From the NCBI GenBank assembly GCA_964646625.1, contig CAZYHC010000008.1, positions 76,722 through 140,721 of the forward strand: 64,000 bases of DNA, written 5' to 3'. Made by a program: the position numbers and the translations under genes. The notes under the pieces are model-generated. The model was not told the origin of the DNA, searched no databases, and saw only the letters and a program-made list of their open reading frames with translations. Shown piece by piece: positions 47,332 to 56,195 of this stretch; position 1 is the stretch's first letter, and every line of letters begins with the position of its first letter. Source of the DNA: DAOULT01 sp964646625. GTDB taxonomy: Bacteria; Chloroflexota; Anaerolineae; CAZYHC01.

Positions 47332-50300
47332 TCAACCGCCCCCCTGCTTCCCCCGCACCCGCGCGATGTGCTGCTCGATTATCGGGATGCTCGGCGGGTA
47401 ATACTGCCGGTACAATCGCTCCGCCTGCTGGTACTTCTCCAGCGCGGCGGCGTACTGCCCCTGCCTCTCGTGGACGATGCCCAGGTGCTCCAGCGCAATA
47501 CCCACCTTGGCCGGGTTGCCCAGCCGCCGGTAAATCTCCAGCGCCTCGGCGAAGCAGTCGATGGCGGCCCCCATCTGCCCGTCGAACATCAGCAGCTTGC
47601 CGATTGCGGTCAGCGAGTCTGCCGCCCTCTCCTCGTGCTTGATACGCCGCGCAATCTCCAGGCTCTCCTGGAAGCGGGCCAATGCCTCCTGGGGGCGGTC
47701 CAGGTCGGTGAGGATAAGCCCCTGCTGGTGGAGGTCGGCAGCAAGGCTCGCTTCATAGCCCCGCTTGCGGTCGAGGGCCTCGGCTTCCTGGCTGTGCCGC
47801 ATGGCCGCCTGGTAGTCGCCCTTGAGCATGTAGAGGATGGACAGTTGGTGCAGGCTGATGGCCTGGCCTTCTTCATCGCCCCGTTCACGATCAAGCTTCA
47901 GGCCGCGCGACTGGTACTCGATGGCTTCGTCGTATTCGCCTTTGTTCTTATATATGATTGACTGTTGGGCCAGCACCGCCGCCATCTGCGCCTTGGCCCC
48001 CAGGGCCTCGAAGGTTTTGTACACCTGCTGGTAGGTAGCCAGGGCCGCGTCCAGTTGGCCCTCGTCCAAAAGCAGCGAGGCCAGGTTCATTCTGGCTATG
48101 GCCTTACTGCGGCCTTCCAGCGTCTCGATGCTCATGCGCAGCAGGGACTTGGCCGCATCGCGCTGCCCCCAGCGGTGCATCACGAGCCACACGGCGGTCA
48201 CTATGGCTCCCGCCTCCTCGTACCGCCCGGCCTGGAAGAGGTGGTGGTGCCACTCCAGGGCCATGTCCATCGCCCCCTGCGCCTGGGATAGCTCAGCCCG
48301 CTGCACAATCGCCTTCAGCACTTCGGTTTCGTCGCCGGGGTCGTACCTGTCGCCCCAGGTTTGCTTTGCTGCCTCCACGAAGGGCCGGGCGTAATACTGC
48401 GCCGCCCAAAGGTGCAGCTTGGTCCGTTCTTCTTCGGGCAGGCGGTTCAGCAGGTACTCGCGCACCACGGGGTGCAGGGCGTAAAGCTCCGGCCCTTCCC
48501 GCTGGGCCAGGGAGAGGTCCAGCCAGCGGCGCAGCGTGGCCGCGCCGGCCCCCACGTAGGCCATTTCTCCCTCACCAAAGCGGGTGCGGAAGACGGCCAT
48601 GCGGGTCAGGGTGTCCTGCTCCTGGGCGGTCAGGCGGGAAAGGAGGGCGTTCAGGAAGTAGCCTTCCCACTGTTCGGAGAGCATCTCGCCCAGGTCGGCG
48701 CCGTACAGCAGGTAGCGCAGGGTGTGGCCTTCCAGCCAGCCCTCCAGCAGCTCGATGGTCTTGGGGTGCCCGCCGATGCGGTGGTAGGCTTCCCGCTTGT
48801 GCGCCAGGGATTCCCGGCTCAGGCGGGGGAGGTTGCTCATGAGCATGATGGCCTGGCGCACGGTCAGGCCCGGTAGGTGGAGGTCCAGGCCGCTCGTGGG
48901 CACGGGCCGCTGCTCGAAGGTGGCCCAGCGGTAGCGCCCGGTGAAGAGGCAGGTGCTTTTCCACCGCGCCTCCAGCAGCCCGCGGAAGAAGTCGCGCACC
49001 TGGGGATCCTCCACCTCCCACACGTCCGCTTCGTCCACCGTTCCCATTATGCTCTCCAGGTTGTCGAAGACCAGGAGGTAGCGCCGGTCGGCCACCAGTT
49101 GCGCGGCCTGGCGGGCGCGGTCGAGCATGGGGAAACGGGTGTCCAGCAGCAGGGCGGCGGCCTGGGCGTGGCCTGCCAACCCCTGTCCTTCGAGGAAGCG
49201 GGCCACTTTAGTTATGGCGTCGGTCGGGAGGGAGATTTCGTTACAGCGCACCACCAGGGCGTCGTCCACCGCGCCGAGGCCGGGGCGCTCCAGCAGCTTG
49301 GCGGCCAGGGTGCTCTTGCCGATGCCCCCGATGCCCCGCACGTAGATGCCGGTCACGTGCCTGTCTCTGAGGGCCTGCCGCGCCCTTCGCAGCTCCGGCT
49401 TGCGCCCCACGAAGACGCGGGGCAGGGGCAAACCGCCCACGTCCAGCCGTTGCATCGGCTCGACGACGACCGGCGTGGCCCGCGGGTCGATGAGGTGCAT
49501 ACCGCTGGCGCGGAGGTAGAGGGCAGGGACGCCCCAATCGTAGCCGGGGCCGCCCTGCCGGTGATGCAGGGCCAGCCGTGCGGCGAACAGGGCCTCGGCC
49601 GGGGTGCGGCCCTGGGCCAGATCGCTGTAGAAGGCGCGGGCCAGCTCGATCCCCGATTCGTCCAGGATGGAGAACTGCATAGCCATCACTGCGGGGATGT
49701 CGGCCTGTAACAGCCCGGTAGCCACCCCGCTGAAGGCGTCCAGGTCGTTGGTGCGGCCCGTCTGGCAGCCGGAGAGGACCACCAGGCGCAGGTTGCTGGC
49801 CTGGCGCAGCAGGGGGAGCAGCGCCTTCGCGTCGGCCTGCCGGGTCTGGCCCTCGTCGTCCTCCAGGGCCAGGTAGCTCTTGCCCGGCACCTCCGAGACG
49901 TCGGCCCCGCACTTACCGCATTGGAGGTTGCGGGGGGCGTTGGCGGCCTGGCATCTGGGGCAGATGCGGCTGTAGGAGCCGTGGCCGGTGTAGTGCAGGA
50001 CGTGGTAATCGCCGCGGCGCAGCATGTCCCCGATGGCGGGCAGGTTGGCGTCGTCCAGGAACTCGACCCGCACCAGCCTCTCGTCGTCCAGGGCGTCCTG
50101 GATGACGGCCACCTCTTTCTCGGTGTTCAGTTCGGCCTGGTCGGTGGGGCTGGAGATGAGCACCAGCACCCGCAGCGGGGGCGGCGTCCGGGGCGCAGAC
50201 ATCTCCCCCAGCCCCCAGGGGAGGCGGCTCAGGAGAAAGCGGCCATCCAGGGCCAGGAAGCCGCTCCCGTCGTGCAGGTATTCCCAGGGCAGAGCCCACA

Positions 50301-50676
50301 GGGCGACGGCGTTCTTCTGGTGCAGGCACAGACTAAGGCGCGCCCCCCGACGGTAAATGTCGTTGTACTCGAGGAAGCTGGCGAACTCTTTCCCATCGCC
50401 GAACAGGAAGCCATAGAGCCGCTGACCGTAGTCGGCCAGGACTTTGGCATCGGCGGCCTGGGCCTGGGCCTCGGATTCTCCGGCTTTGACCGCTTCCCAC
50501 TCGTGGCGGGGTACACGTTTTTCCAGCATCCAGCCGGGCTCGTGGTCTACCAGCAGGCCGGGCTCGTAGTCGAAGAGGTGGCGGCAGACCTCCTTATCGC
50601 CGGCGCGGACGACTTTAGCCAGAAATTGGCTGTTGACCTTTTCTACGGTTATACGGATTTCAGGGGGTAAGGGCAT
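47332..50676 (-). CDS. CHAT protease - zinc ribbon - STAND NTPase - TPR protein
   Basis: 1114 residues from ATG 50676 (AAAGGAGG at good spacing; upstream in-frame codons lack a site). CHAT caspase-like protease at about 165-390, with catalytic His232 in HYTGHGSYS and Cys304 in VVLSGCQTG. A zinc ribbon (CPRCQ...CGKCG, 239-256) is inserted between them. NB-ARC/STAND NTPase follows: P-loop GIGGIGKST at 448-456, Walker B RYLLVFDN at 532-539, a winged-helix region to about 720, then helical and TPR repeats from about 870 to the end (YQQVYKTFEALGAKAQMAAV, KGEYDEAIEYQSRGL). This is the make-up of large intracellular sensors in which TPRs detect a trigger, the NTPase oligomerises and the protease acts. 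A defence or programmed-death role is inferred; no partner substrate gene is adjacent. Confidence 0.88.
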   Translation of the reverse strand: MPLPPEIRITVEKVNSQFLAKVVRAGDKEVCRHLFDYEPGLLVDHEPGWMLEKRVPRHEWEAVKAGESEAQAQAADAKVLADYGQRLYGFLFGDGKEFASFLEYNDIYRRGARLSLCLHQKNAVALWALPWEYLHDGSGFLALDGRFLLSRLPWGLGEMSAPRTPPPLRVLVLISSPTDQAELNTEKEVAVIQDALDDERLVRVEFLDDANLPAIGDMLRRGDYHVLHYTGHGSYSRICPRCQAANAPRNLQCGKCGADVSEVPGKSYLALEDDEGQTRQADAKALLPLLRQASNLRLVVLSGCQTGRTNDLDAFSGVATGLLQADIPAVMAMQFSILDESGIELARAFYSDLAQGRTPAEALFAARLALHHRQGGPGYDWGVPALYLRASGMHLIDPRATPVVVEPMQRLDVGGLPLPRVFVGRKPELRRARQALRDRHVTGIYVRGIGGIGKSTLAAKLLERPGLGAVDDALVVRCNEISLPTDAITKVARFLEGQGLAGHAQAAALLLDTRFPMLDRARQAAQLVADRRYLLVFDNLESIMGTVDEADVWEVEDPQVRDFFRGLLEARWKSTCLFTGRYRWATFEQRPVPTSGLDLHLPGLTVRQAIMLMSNLPRLSRESLAHKREAYHRIGGHPKTIELLEGWLEGHTLRYLLYGADLGEMLSEQWEGYFLNALLSRLTAQEQDTLTRMAVFRTRFGEGEMAYVGAGAATLRRWLDLSLAQREGPELYALHPVVREYLLNRLPEEERTKLHLWAAQYYARPFVEAAKQTWGDRYDPGDETEVLKAIVQRAELSQAQGAMDMALEWHHHLFQAGRYEEAGAIVTAVWLVMHRWGQRDAAKSLLRMSIETLEGRSKAIARMNLASLLLDEGQLDAALATYQQVYKTFEALGAKAQMAAVLAQQSIIYKNKGEYDEAIEYQSRGLKLDRERGDEEGQAISLHQLSILYMLKGDYQAAMRHSQEAEALDRKRGYEASLAADLHQQGLILTDLDRPQEALARFQESLEIARRIKHEERAADSLTAIGKLLMFDGQMGAAIDCFAEALEIYRRLGNPAKVGIALEHLGIVHERQGQYAAALEKYQQAERLYRQYYPPSIPIIEQHIARVRGKQGGG

Positions 50677-50702
50677 GATTAACCTCCTTTGCTTTTTCAA
50701 AG

Positions 50703-50781
50703 GCTCTTGGCCCTCGTCCCCGAGGGCGTTTTGGCAAAGCAACTCATGCCTGAGGCGCCCCCGAGGACGGGGGCAAGGAGC
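50703..50781. repeat. Long inverted repeat in the CHAT gene leader
   Basis: Two arms of about 33 nt, each containing its own G/C palindrome (CCCTCGTCCCCGAGGG and CCCCCGAGGACGGGGG), in the untranslated leader about 30-105 nt before the ATG. It could fold into a strong hairpin and restrain expression, or be another intergenic repeat family. Confidence 0.6.
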
Positions 50782-50911
50782 GAGCAGATGCAACTTTTAC
50801 CCTGACGCGTTTTTTGCCTGTACTTTTTGAATGAACTCGATAATACAGAGTCGGTAATACGATTTTATCACAAGTTGGGCGAAAAGTCTATCGTCGGAAT
50901 GGGCAGTCTAA

Positions 50912-50940
50912 TTGACAATCCTCACCTTGCATGATATAAT
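50912..50940 (+). promoter_or_regulatory. Consensus promoter of the triple-repeat secreted protein
   Basis: TTGACA, 17-nt spacer, TATAAT: perfect hexamers, about 70 nt before ATG 51011. Confidence 0.85.
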
Positions 50941-51010
50941 TTGCGAGCCAGAACGATCTGGCTATAGACCTAAACCAACGGTCAAAAACTTTTACAATGA
51001 AGGGGGTAGT

Positions 51011-52024
51011 ATGTTACAACACAAATTCTACAAATTTACCATCGTCTTGGTAGTGCTGGCCCTGACCAGCCTGTCCTGTGGTCTGGGCGCGACTACAGCA
51101 CTTGCAGAGGAATCCAGTCTTTGGCTGGACAAAACGACCTTTGCACCAGGGGAACAGATACAGGTGCACTTTACAGCACCCTCCTCATTTCCCAACGATG
51201 CCTGGGTGGGCATCATTCCCTCGGACGTGCCGCACGGAAGCGAGTCGGAAAACGACAAGTACGATCTGACGTATCTGTACCTGGAAGGACATACATCAGG
51301 CGTATTAACCTTCACCGCGCCCGATGCGCCAGGCTCATACGATTTTCGTATGCACGATACCGATGCTGGTGGCCGAGAAGTTGCCTCTGTTACGTTCATA
51401 GTAACAGCAGGGAGAGAAGAAACCAGTCTCCAACTGGCCTTCGAGCCGGGGGAGCAGATACAGGTGCACTTTACAGCGCCATCCTCATTTCCCAACGACG
51501 CCTGGGTGGGCATCATTCCCTCGGACGTGCCCCACGGGAGCGAGGCGGAAAACGACAATTACGATCTGACGTATCTGTACCTGGAAGGACTTACATCAGG
51601 CGTGCTAGCTTTTACGGCGCCCGATACGCCAGGCTCATATGATCTTCGTATGCATGATACCGATGCCGGTGGCCGAGAAGTTGCCTCCGTTACATTCATA
51701 GTAATAGGAAAAGAGGAGGAACAAGTAGCCAGCCTTTGGCTGGACAAAACGAACTTCGCACCGGGGGAACAGATACAGGTGCACTTTACAGCGCCATCCT
51801 CTTTCCCCGACGACGCCTGGGTGGGCATCATTCCCTCGGACGTGCCACACGGGAGCGAGTCGGAAAACGATGAGTATGATCTGACCTATCAATATCTAGA
51901 AGGGCGTACATCAGGCGTGTTCACCTTCACCGCGCCTGATACGCCAGGCTCATACGATTTTCGTATGCACGATACCGATGCTGGTGGTCAGGAAGTTGCC
52001 TCTGTTATGTTCCGGGTGCAATAG
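51011..52024 (+). CDS. Secreted protein of three near-identical Ig-like repeats
   Basis: 337 residues from ATG 51011 (GAAGGGGG upstream). Signal peptide with possible cleavage after TTALA; an earlier Cys (LTSLSC) is a poor lipobox. Three beta-sandwich repeats of about 90-100 residues share PGEQIQVHFTAPSSFP, DAWVGIIPSDVPHGS and SYDFRMHDTDAGG almost word for word. The second unit lacks the SLWLDKT lead. No active site seen. Surface or extracellular binding protein. The high DNA identity among units points to recent duplication or gene conversion. Confidence 0.82.
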   Translation: MLQHKFYKFTIVLVVLALTSLSCGLGATTALAEESSLWLDKTTFAPGEQIQVHFTAPSSFPNDAWVGIIPSDVPHGSESENDKYDLTYLYLEGHTSGVLTFTAPDAPGSYDFRMHDTDAGGREVASVTFIVTAGREETSLQLAFEPGEQIQVHFTAPSSFPNDAWVGIIPSDVPHGSEAENDNYDLTYLYLEGLTSGVLAFTAPDTPGSYDLRMHDTDAGGREVASVTFIVIGKEEEQVASLWLDKTNFAPGEQIQVHFTAPSSFPDDAWVGIIPSDVPHGSESENDEYDLTYQYLEGRTSGVFTFTAPDTPGSYDFRMHDTDAGGQEVASVMFRVQ

Positions 52025-52068
52025 TAAAAGACGACTGATTTTCACCCTGTTTCTCGATTCAAACGGTC

Positions 52069-52117
52069 AACGGATTTAACGGATTGGACCACATCATATC
52101 CGTTAAATCCGTTTTTT
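52069..52117 (+). terminator. Terminator formed by a CGGATTTAACGGAT repeat
   Basis: 16-bp perfect stem AACGGATTTAACGGAT / ATCCGTTAAATCCGTT, 13-nt loop, then TTTT. The unit resembles widespread AACGGATT intergenic repeats, here serving as a terminator. Confidence 0.85.
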
Positions 52118-52190
52118 AATCCGTACTCTCGCTCCCGGCTGAGGTCCAGTTATAATCTTAAACCGCCTCCCCGCTCCAGAAGCCAGTTGA

Positions 52191-52219
52191 TTGCACAAAA
52201 CTCACGTTTAGTATATAAT
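52191..52219 (+). promoter_or_regulatory. iorA promoter
   Basis: TTGCAC, 17-nt spacer, TATAAT, 62 nt upstream of ATG 52282. Confidence 0.7.
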
Positions 52220-52281
52220 GGGATGCGTTCATCCATCAAAGAGAACAGGAGACAAAGAGACAAGGAGGCTCGTTTACCATA

Positions 52282-54084
52282 ATGCGGAAAATGCTATCCG
52301 GCAACGAAGCCATCGCCCGTGGAGCGTGGGAAAGCGGGGTGGCGGTGGCGGCGGCCTATCCCGGCACGCCCAGCACCGAGATACTGGAGAACCTGGCCCG
52401 TTACCCTGACATATATTGCGAGTGGAGCCCCAACGAGAAAGTGGCCCTGGACGTGGCTATCGGGGCGGCCTATTCTGGGCGGCGGGCTCTGGCGGCCATG
52501 AAACACGTGGGCCTCAACGTAGCCGCCGACGCCTTTTTCTACGTCTCGATGACGGGCACGGAGGCCGGGCTGGTGATAGTCTCGGCCGACGATCCGGCCA
52601 TGCACAGTTCCCAGAACGAGCAGGACAACCGCAACTTCGCCAGGTTTGCCCGCGTGCCCTGCCTGGAGCCGACGGACAGCCAGGAGGCCAGGGAACTGGT
52701 CGGGGTGGCCCTGGAACTCAGCGAGCGATTCGATACCCCGGTGCTGCTGCGCATCACCACCCGCATCGCCCACTCCAGCACGCCGGTCGAGCTCGGGGAA
52801 CGGGTCGAGGTGCGGCCCAAGATCGACAAGTTCCCCCGCGACATCCAGAAATACGTGATGATCCCCGGCCACGCCCGCCGGCGGCACCCGGTCATCGAGG
52901 AGCGCATCAGGCAGGTGGCCGAATTTGCCGAGACCTTCCCCTTCAACAAGGTGGAGATAGGCGATGAGGCCCTGGGCATCGTCACCTGTGGCGTGGCCTA
53001 TCAATACGCTAAGGAAGTGTTTCCCAACGCTTCCTTCCTCAAGCTGGGCATGACCTATCCCCTGCCCGAAAAGATGATCGGCGACTTTGCGGCCCAGGTG
53101 GAGCGGCTGATCGTCATCGAGGAGCTGGATCCCTTCATCGAGCAGGAGATCAGGCTGATGGGGATAGAAGTGGAAGGCAAAAATATCTTTCCTATGTGCG
53201 GGGAGTTCGACCCTAAAGTGATCCGCGATGCGGCCATCGCCGCCGGGCTCCTGCCGGAATCGGCCAGGGTGGAGGTGGCGGCCCCTGAGAAGGGAACTCT
53301 GCCCCTCAGGCCGCCGGTGCTCTGTCCGGGTTGTCCGCATCGGCCCATCTTCCACGCGCTCAGGAGGCTGAAGGTGCCCGTCAACGGCGACATCGGTTGT
53401 TACACCCTGGGGCTGCTGCCGCCTCTGTCCGCGCTGCACACCTGTGGCTGCATGGGGGCCAGCATCGGGGTGGCGCACGGGGCCGACAAGGCCGGCCTGG
53501 AGGAACGCAACGTGGCCGTTATCGGCGATTCTACCTTTTTCCACACCGGGATTCCCGCCCTCCTCAACGTGGCCTATAACCAGGGCAAGACCGTGACCGT
53601 CATTATGGACAACCGCATCACGGCCATGACCGGCCACCAGCAACATCCGGGCACCGGCCAGACTTTGCAAGGCCAGCCCACCCCTGAGATCGAGTTTGAG
53701 CCCCTGGTGCGGGCCCTGGGCATCGAGCAGGTGCAGACCGTCGATTCCTACGACGTGAAGGCGGTCCGAGAGGCCCTGAAAGGGGCGGTGGAATCGGGGG
53801 AAGCGGCAGTGGTGATCACCAGGCGCGAATGTGCCCTCATGCCAGGGGTGCGTAAAACTTACCTGCCCCTGCGCGTCGATCTGGAGAAGTGTGTGGCCTG
53901 CTGGAGCTGTATCCGCCTCGGCTGCCCGGCCATCGTCAAGAGCGAGGAGATATACGAAAAGACCAAACGCCAAAAGTCTAGCATCGATCCCCTGCTGTGC
54001 ACCGGCTGCGAGGTATGCGCCCAGGTCTGTCCCAACGAAGCCATCCTCTTCCGCGCCCAGGTCGAGGCGGAACAGGCGGGTTAG
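52282..54084 (+). CDS. iorA: Indolepyruvate ferredoxin oxidoreductase alpha subunit
   Basis: 600 residues. N-terminal pyrimidine-binding domain (AAYPGTPSTEI), middle transketolase-like domain, thiamin-diphosphate site with CPGCPHRPIF and VIGDSTFFHTG, and two C-terminal 4Fe-4S motifs (CVACWSCIRLGCP and CTGCEVCAQVCP). IorA with IorB oxidises arylpyruvates to aryl-acetyl-CoA, reducing ferredoxin in anaerobic amino-acid breakdown. Intact and of normal length. iorB is not adjacent: the next gene is convergent and overlaps the 3' end by 4 nt. AAGGAGG lies 13 nt before the ATG, slightly far. Confidence 0.94.
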   Translation: MRKMLSGNEAIARGAWESGVAVAAAYPGTPSTEILENLARYPDIYCEWSPNEKVALDVAIGAAYSGRRALAAMKHVGLNVAADAFFYVSMTGTEAGLVIVSADDPAMHSSQNEQDNRNFARFARVPCLEPTDSQEARELVGVALELSERFDTPVLLRITTRIAHSSTPVELGERVEVRPKIDKFPRDIQKYVMIPGHARRRHPVIEERIRQVAEFAETFPFNKVEIGDEALGIVTCGVAYQYAKEVFPNASFLKLGMTYPLPEKMIGDFAAQVERLIVIEELDPFIEQEIRLMGIEVEGKNIFPMCGEFDPKVIRDAAIAAGLLPESARVEVAAPEKGTLPLRPPVLCPGCPHRPIFHALRRLKVPVNGDIGCYTLGLLPPLSALHTCGCMGASIGVAHGADKAGLEERNVAVIGDSTFFHTGIPALLNVAYNQGKTVTVIMDNRITAMTGHQQHPGTGQTLQGQPTPEIEFEPLVRALGIEQVQTVDSYDVKAVREALKGAVESGEAAVVITRRECALMPGVRKTYLPLRVDLEKCVACWSCIRLGCPAIVKSEEIYEKTKRQKSSIDPLLCTGCEVCAQVCPNEAILFRAQVEAEQAG

Positions 54085-54638
54085 CTCGACCGCAAACGAC
54101 GAGCGACTACAAGCAGGCCAAACAAACACACCCCGACCAGGGTAAGAAGCCCCCCACCCAACCCGCCGGAAGATACCCCGCCGTTGGGAAGGGATGGGGT
54201 AGAGGTGGGGAACGACGGAGACGGCGATGGAGAAGGCGATGGGGTTGAAGTCGCAGACGGCGATGGGGAAGGCGATGGAGTACGGGTAGGGGTGACTGTC
54301 TTCGTCGGGGTGGAGGTAGGGGTGTAGGTCGCGGTCGCCGCAGGAGTTGGAGTAGGCGTAGGCGTCTTCGTCAGGATGGGAGCCGGCGTATAGGTCGCGG
54401 TCGTCTCGGTTGGTTCGGTCGCCGCAGGAGTCGGAGTAGCGGTGTCCGAAGCGACCGCCGTAGGGGAAGCAGTGGCCGGCGTCTCGCTGGGAACAGGCGT
54501 CGGCCCAGGGATAGGCAGACATCCTCTGATCACACACACCACGAGCAAGCCCACCCCCAGAATGGGTAAGGCTACGATCAATATGCAGGTGGTCGGTCTC
54601 TTCAACCGCTCGGGCAGCGGCAGAGCATCCAGGTTCAT
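54081..54638 (-). CDS. Thr/Pro/Ser-rich membrane protein, hypothetical
   Basis: 185 residues. Membrane helix at about 18-37 (CILIVALPILGVGLLVVCVI), a roughly 100-residue low-complexity TPTPTP/SPSPSP region, and a second helix near the C terminus (GGGLLTLVGVCLFGLLVV) followed by RRLRSS, resembling a sorting-signal-like end. Likely exposes a stiff, possibly glycosylated linker. No function recognised. Its promoter is near perfect. Its stop overlaps the iorA stop. Confidence 0.7.
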   Translation of the reverse strand: MNLDALPLPERLKRPTTCILIVALPILGVGLLVVCVIRGCLPIPGPTPVPSETPATASPTAVASDTATPTPAATEPTETTATYTPAPILTKTPTPTPTPAATATYTPTSTPTKTVTPTRTPSPSPSPSATSTPSPSPSPSPSFPTSTPSLPNGGVSSGGLGGGLLTLVGVCLFGLLVVARRLRSS

Positions 54639-54677
54639 AATGCTGGTATCCTTTTATACCAACGGTTTACAAATGTA

Positions 54678-54706
54678 ATTATACAGTGAAATATTCGATA
54701 TGTCAA
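54678..54706 (-). promoter_or_regulatory. Promoter of the TP-rich membrane protein
   Basis: Minus-strand TTGACA, 17-nt spacer, TATAAT: perfect consensus, 40 nt before ATG 54638. Confidence 0.85.
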
Positions 54707-54713
54707 CTGGATT

Positions 54714-54741
54714 TTGGAAGCGGGCACAGTTGACCTATAGT
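54714..54741 (+). promoter_or_regulatory. Promoter of the ferritin-like protein
   Basis: TTGGAA, 16-nt spacer, TATAGT, followed by AAAGGAG and ATG 54758; very short leader. Confidence 0.5.
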
Positions 54742-54757
54742 TCGAAAGGAGAAAAAA

Positions 54758-55270
54758 ATGGACAAAGACACCGCCTTAGAAGCTTTGCAACAGGCCGCCT
54801 GTAACGAACAGGAAACACGTCAATTCTACCTGGAGTCAGCCGAGCGAACTATCGACCAGCGGGGCCGGGAGATGTTCCTCTCTCTGGCCGAAGAGGAGGA
54901 AATACACCTGCGCACGGTTAAGGCCCAGTACGAAGCTCTCCAGGCCGACCGGGGTTGGGTGACTTTCGAGGAACTACCCTGTGAGCCGACCGCGCTGGAG
55001 TTTCCTCTGTCGGACAGAGCACGGGAGCTTCTGGCTAAGGAGGTGCGGGCTGACGCTGGCGACCTGGACGCCCTGCTGCTCGGCATGCAGATCGAGCATA
55101 GAAGCTACGACTTCTACCAGAAAGCCGCCGCCCAGACGAAGGACTCCGACGGTAAAGCCATGTATCAGAGCCTGGCCGCAGCCGAACGGAATCACTTCGA
55201 CGTCCTGATGCTCAACTACGAGCACATGGTGAACACCGGAACGTGGCTTGGTCTGACAGACGAAGGATGA
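54758..55270 (+). CDS. Rubrerythrin-like diiron (ferritin-like) protein
   Basis: 170 residues forming a four-helix bundle with paired Glu/His ligands: NEQETRQFYLESAE, LAEEEEIHLRTV, MQIEHRSYDFYQKAA and AAERNHFDVL. It matches the rubrerythrin diiron domain but lacks the C-terminal rubredoxin-like CxxC part, so electrons must come from another donor. Peroxide reduction in an anaerobe is likely (family knowledge). 23 nt upstream of the PIG-L deacetylase gene, same strand. Confidence 0.85.
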   Translation: MDKDTALEALQQAACNEQETRQFYLESAERTIDQRGREMFLSLAEEEEIHLRTVKAQYEALQADRGWVTFEELPCEPTALEFPLSDRARELLAKEVRADAGDLDALLLGMQIEHRSYDFYQKAAAQTKDSDGKAMYQSLAAAERNHFDVLMLNYEHMVNTGTWLGLTDEG

Positions 55271-55293
55271 TTAATGAGCGAGGAAAAGAAACT

Positions 55294-56127
55294 ATGACGA
55301 CACAAAGCGCAGAAACTCCGTCGGCTCCGTGCCACTCCTTTCTGGACGAGGGCGCAGAGAGGAAGCCAGGGGTGCGTTCCCTGCTGGCCGTCTTCGCCCA
55401 TCCCGACGATGAATCCTTCGGCCCCGGCGGCACCCTGGCTAAATACGCGACCGAGGGAGTGGACGTATTCCTGATCACCGCCACGCGGGGCGAGGCGGGT
55501 ATGACCGGAGGGCTGCCTATAAGCACCCCTGAGGAGTTGGGGCAGGTGCGGGAAAAGGAGCTACAGTGCTCCTGCCGTGTGTTAGGCATCCAACGGCTTT
55601 GCTTTCTGGATTACCTTGATGGTCGGCTGGACAGCTACGATCCGCTGGAGGTAGAGGGCAAGATAGTGCGCCTGATGCGGGAGATACGCCCCCAGGTAGT
55701 CATCACCTTCAGTCCCGATGGGATTTCGGGCCATCCTGACCACATAGCCATCAGCCATCTGACCACGGCGGCCTTTCGTTCCGCGGGCCTTCCTGAACGT
55801 TTCCCTGAGCATCTGAAGGAGGCTCTCGAACCTCATCAGCCTGCCAGACTTTACTACCTGGCCCTGCCGCAAAGCGTGGTCGAGGAGTTGGGGCGGGATA
55901 TCGCGGGCACGCCTGACGAAGACATCACCACCATTATAGATGTCTCCGCCTACGCCGAGACCAAGATCAAGGCTCTGCACTGTCACCGCACCCAGGTCAG
56001 CGACTACACCCGTTTCCTGGAAAGCGTCCCCCCCAGGCGCCTGGAAAAAGAGTACTATCACCTGGCTATCCCTGCCGCCGAACGTAAGGACGGGGTAGAA
56101 ACCGACCTCTTCGCCGGATTGAACTGA
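55294..56127 (+). CDS. PIG-L/LmbE-type deacetylase
   Basis: 277 residues from ATG 55294 (AGGAAAAG upstream; the ORF extends to 55243 inside the previous gene). Zinc-site motifs FAHPDDESFGPGGTLA and GISGHPDHIAIS identify the LmbE fold, which removes acetyl groups from N-acetylglucosamine conjugates, including thiol-cofactor precursors. Its actual substrate is unknown. It could share an operon with the ferritin-like gene, which would suit a redox-thiol role (inference). Confidence 0.88.
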   Translation: MTTQSAETPSAPCHSFLDEGAERKPGVRSLLAVFAHPDDESFGPGGTLAKYATEGVDVFLITATRGEAGMTGGLPISTPEELGQVREKELQCSCRVLGIQRLCFLDYLDGRLDSYDPLEVEGKIVRLMREIRPQVVITFSPDGISGHPDHIAISHLTTAAFRSAGLPERFPEHLKEALEPHQPARLYYLALPQSVVEELGRDIAGTPDEDITTIIDVSAYAETKIKALHCHRTQVSDYTRFLESVPPRRLEKEYYHLAIPAAERKDGVETDLFAGLN

Positions 56128-56134
56128 ACTTCGG

Positions 56135-56195
56135 CAGTGCCATGCACCTTCAAGTGTGCGCGGCACTTTCAGGGATTGAAAGGTGCACGGCACTG
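56135..56195. repeat. Degenerate composite REP element
   Basis: Outer arms CAGTGCCATGCACCTT and AAGGTGCACGGCACTG pair with one mismatch. The inside carries AAGTGTGCGCGGCACTT. It is the GGTGCACGGCACTT variant seen at 9803-9836. The stop codon and last residues of the MntA-HepT gene lie within it. Confidence 0.7.

Noticed and set aside
52294..54537. 747-codon open frame antisense to iorA
   Set aside because: It mirrors the codon structure of the real iorA, has His/Gly/Arg-rich low-information sequence, no ribosome-binding site, and iorA shows full motif conservation.
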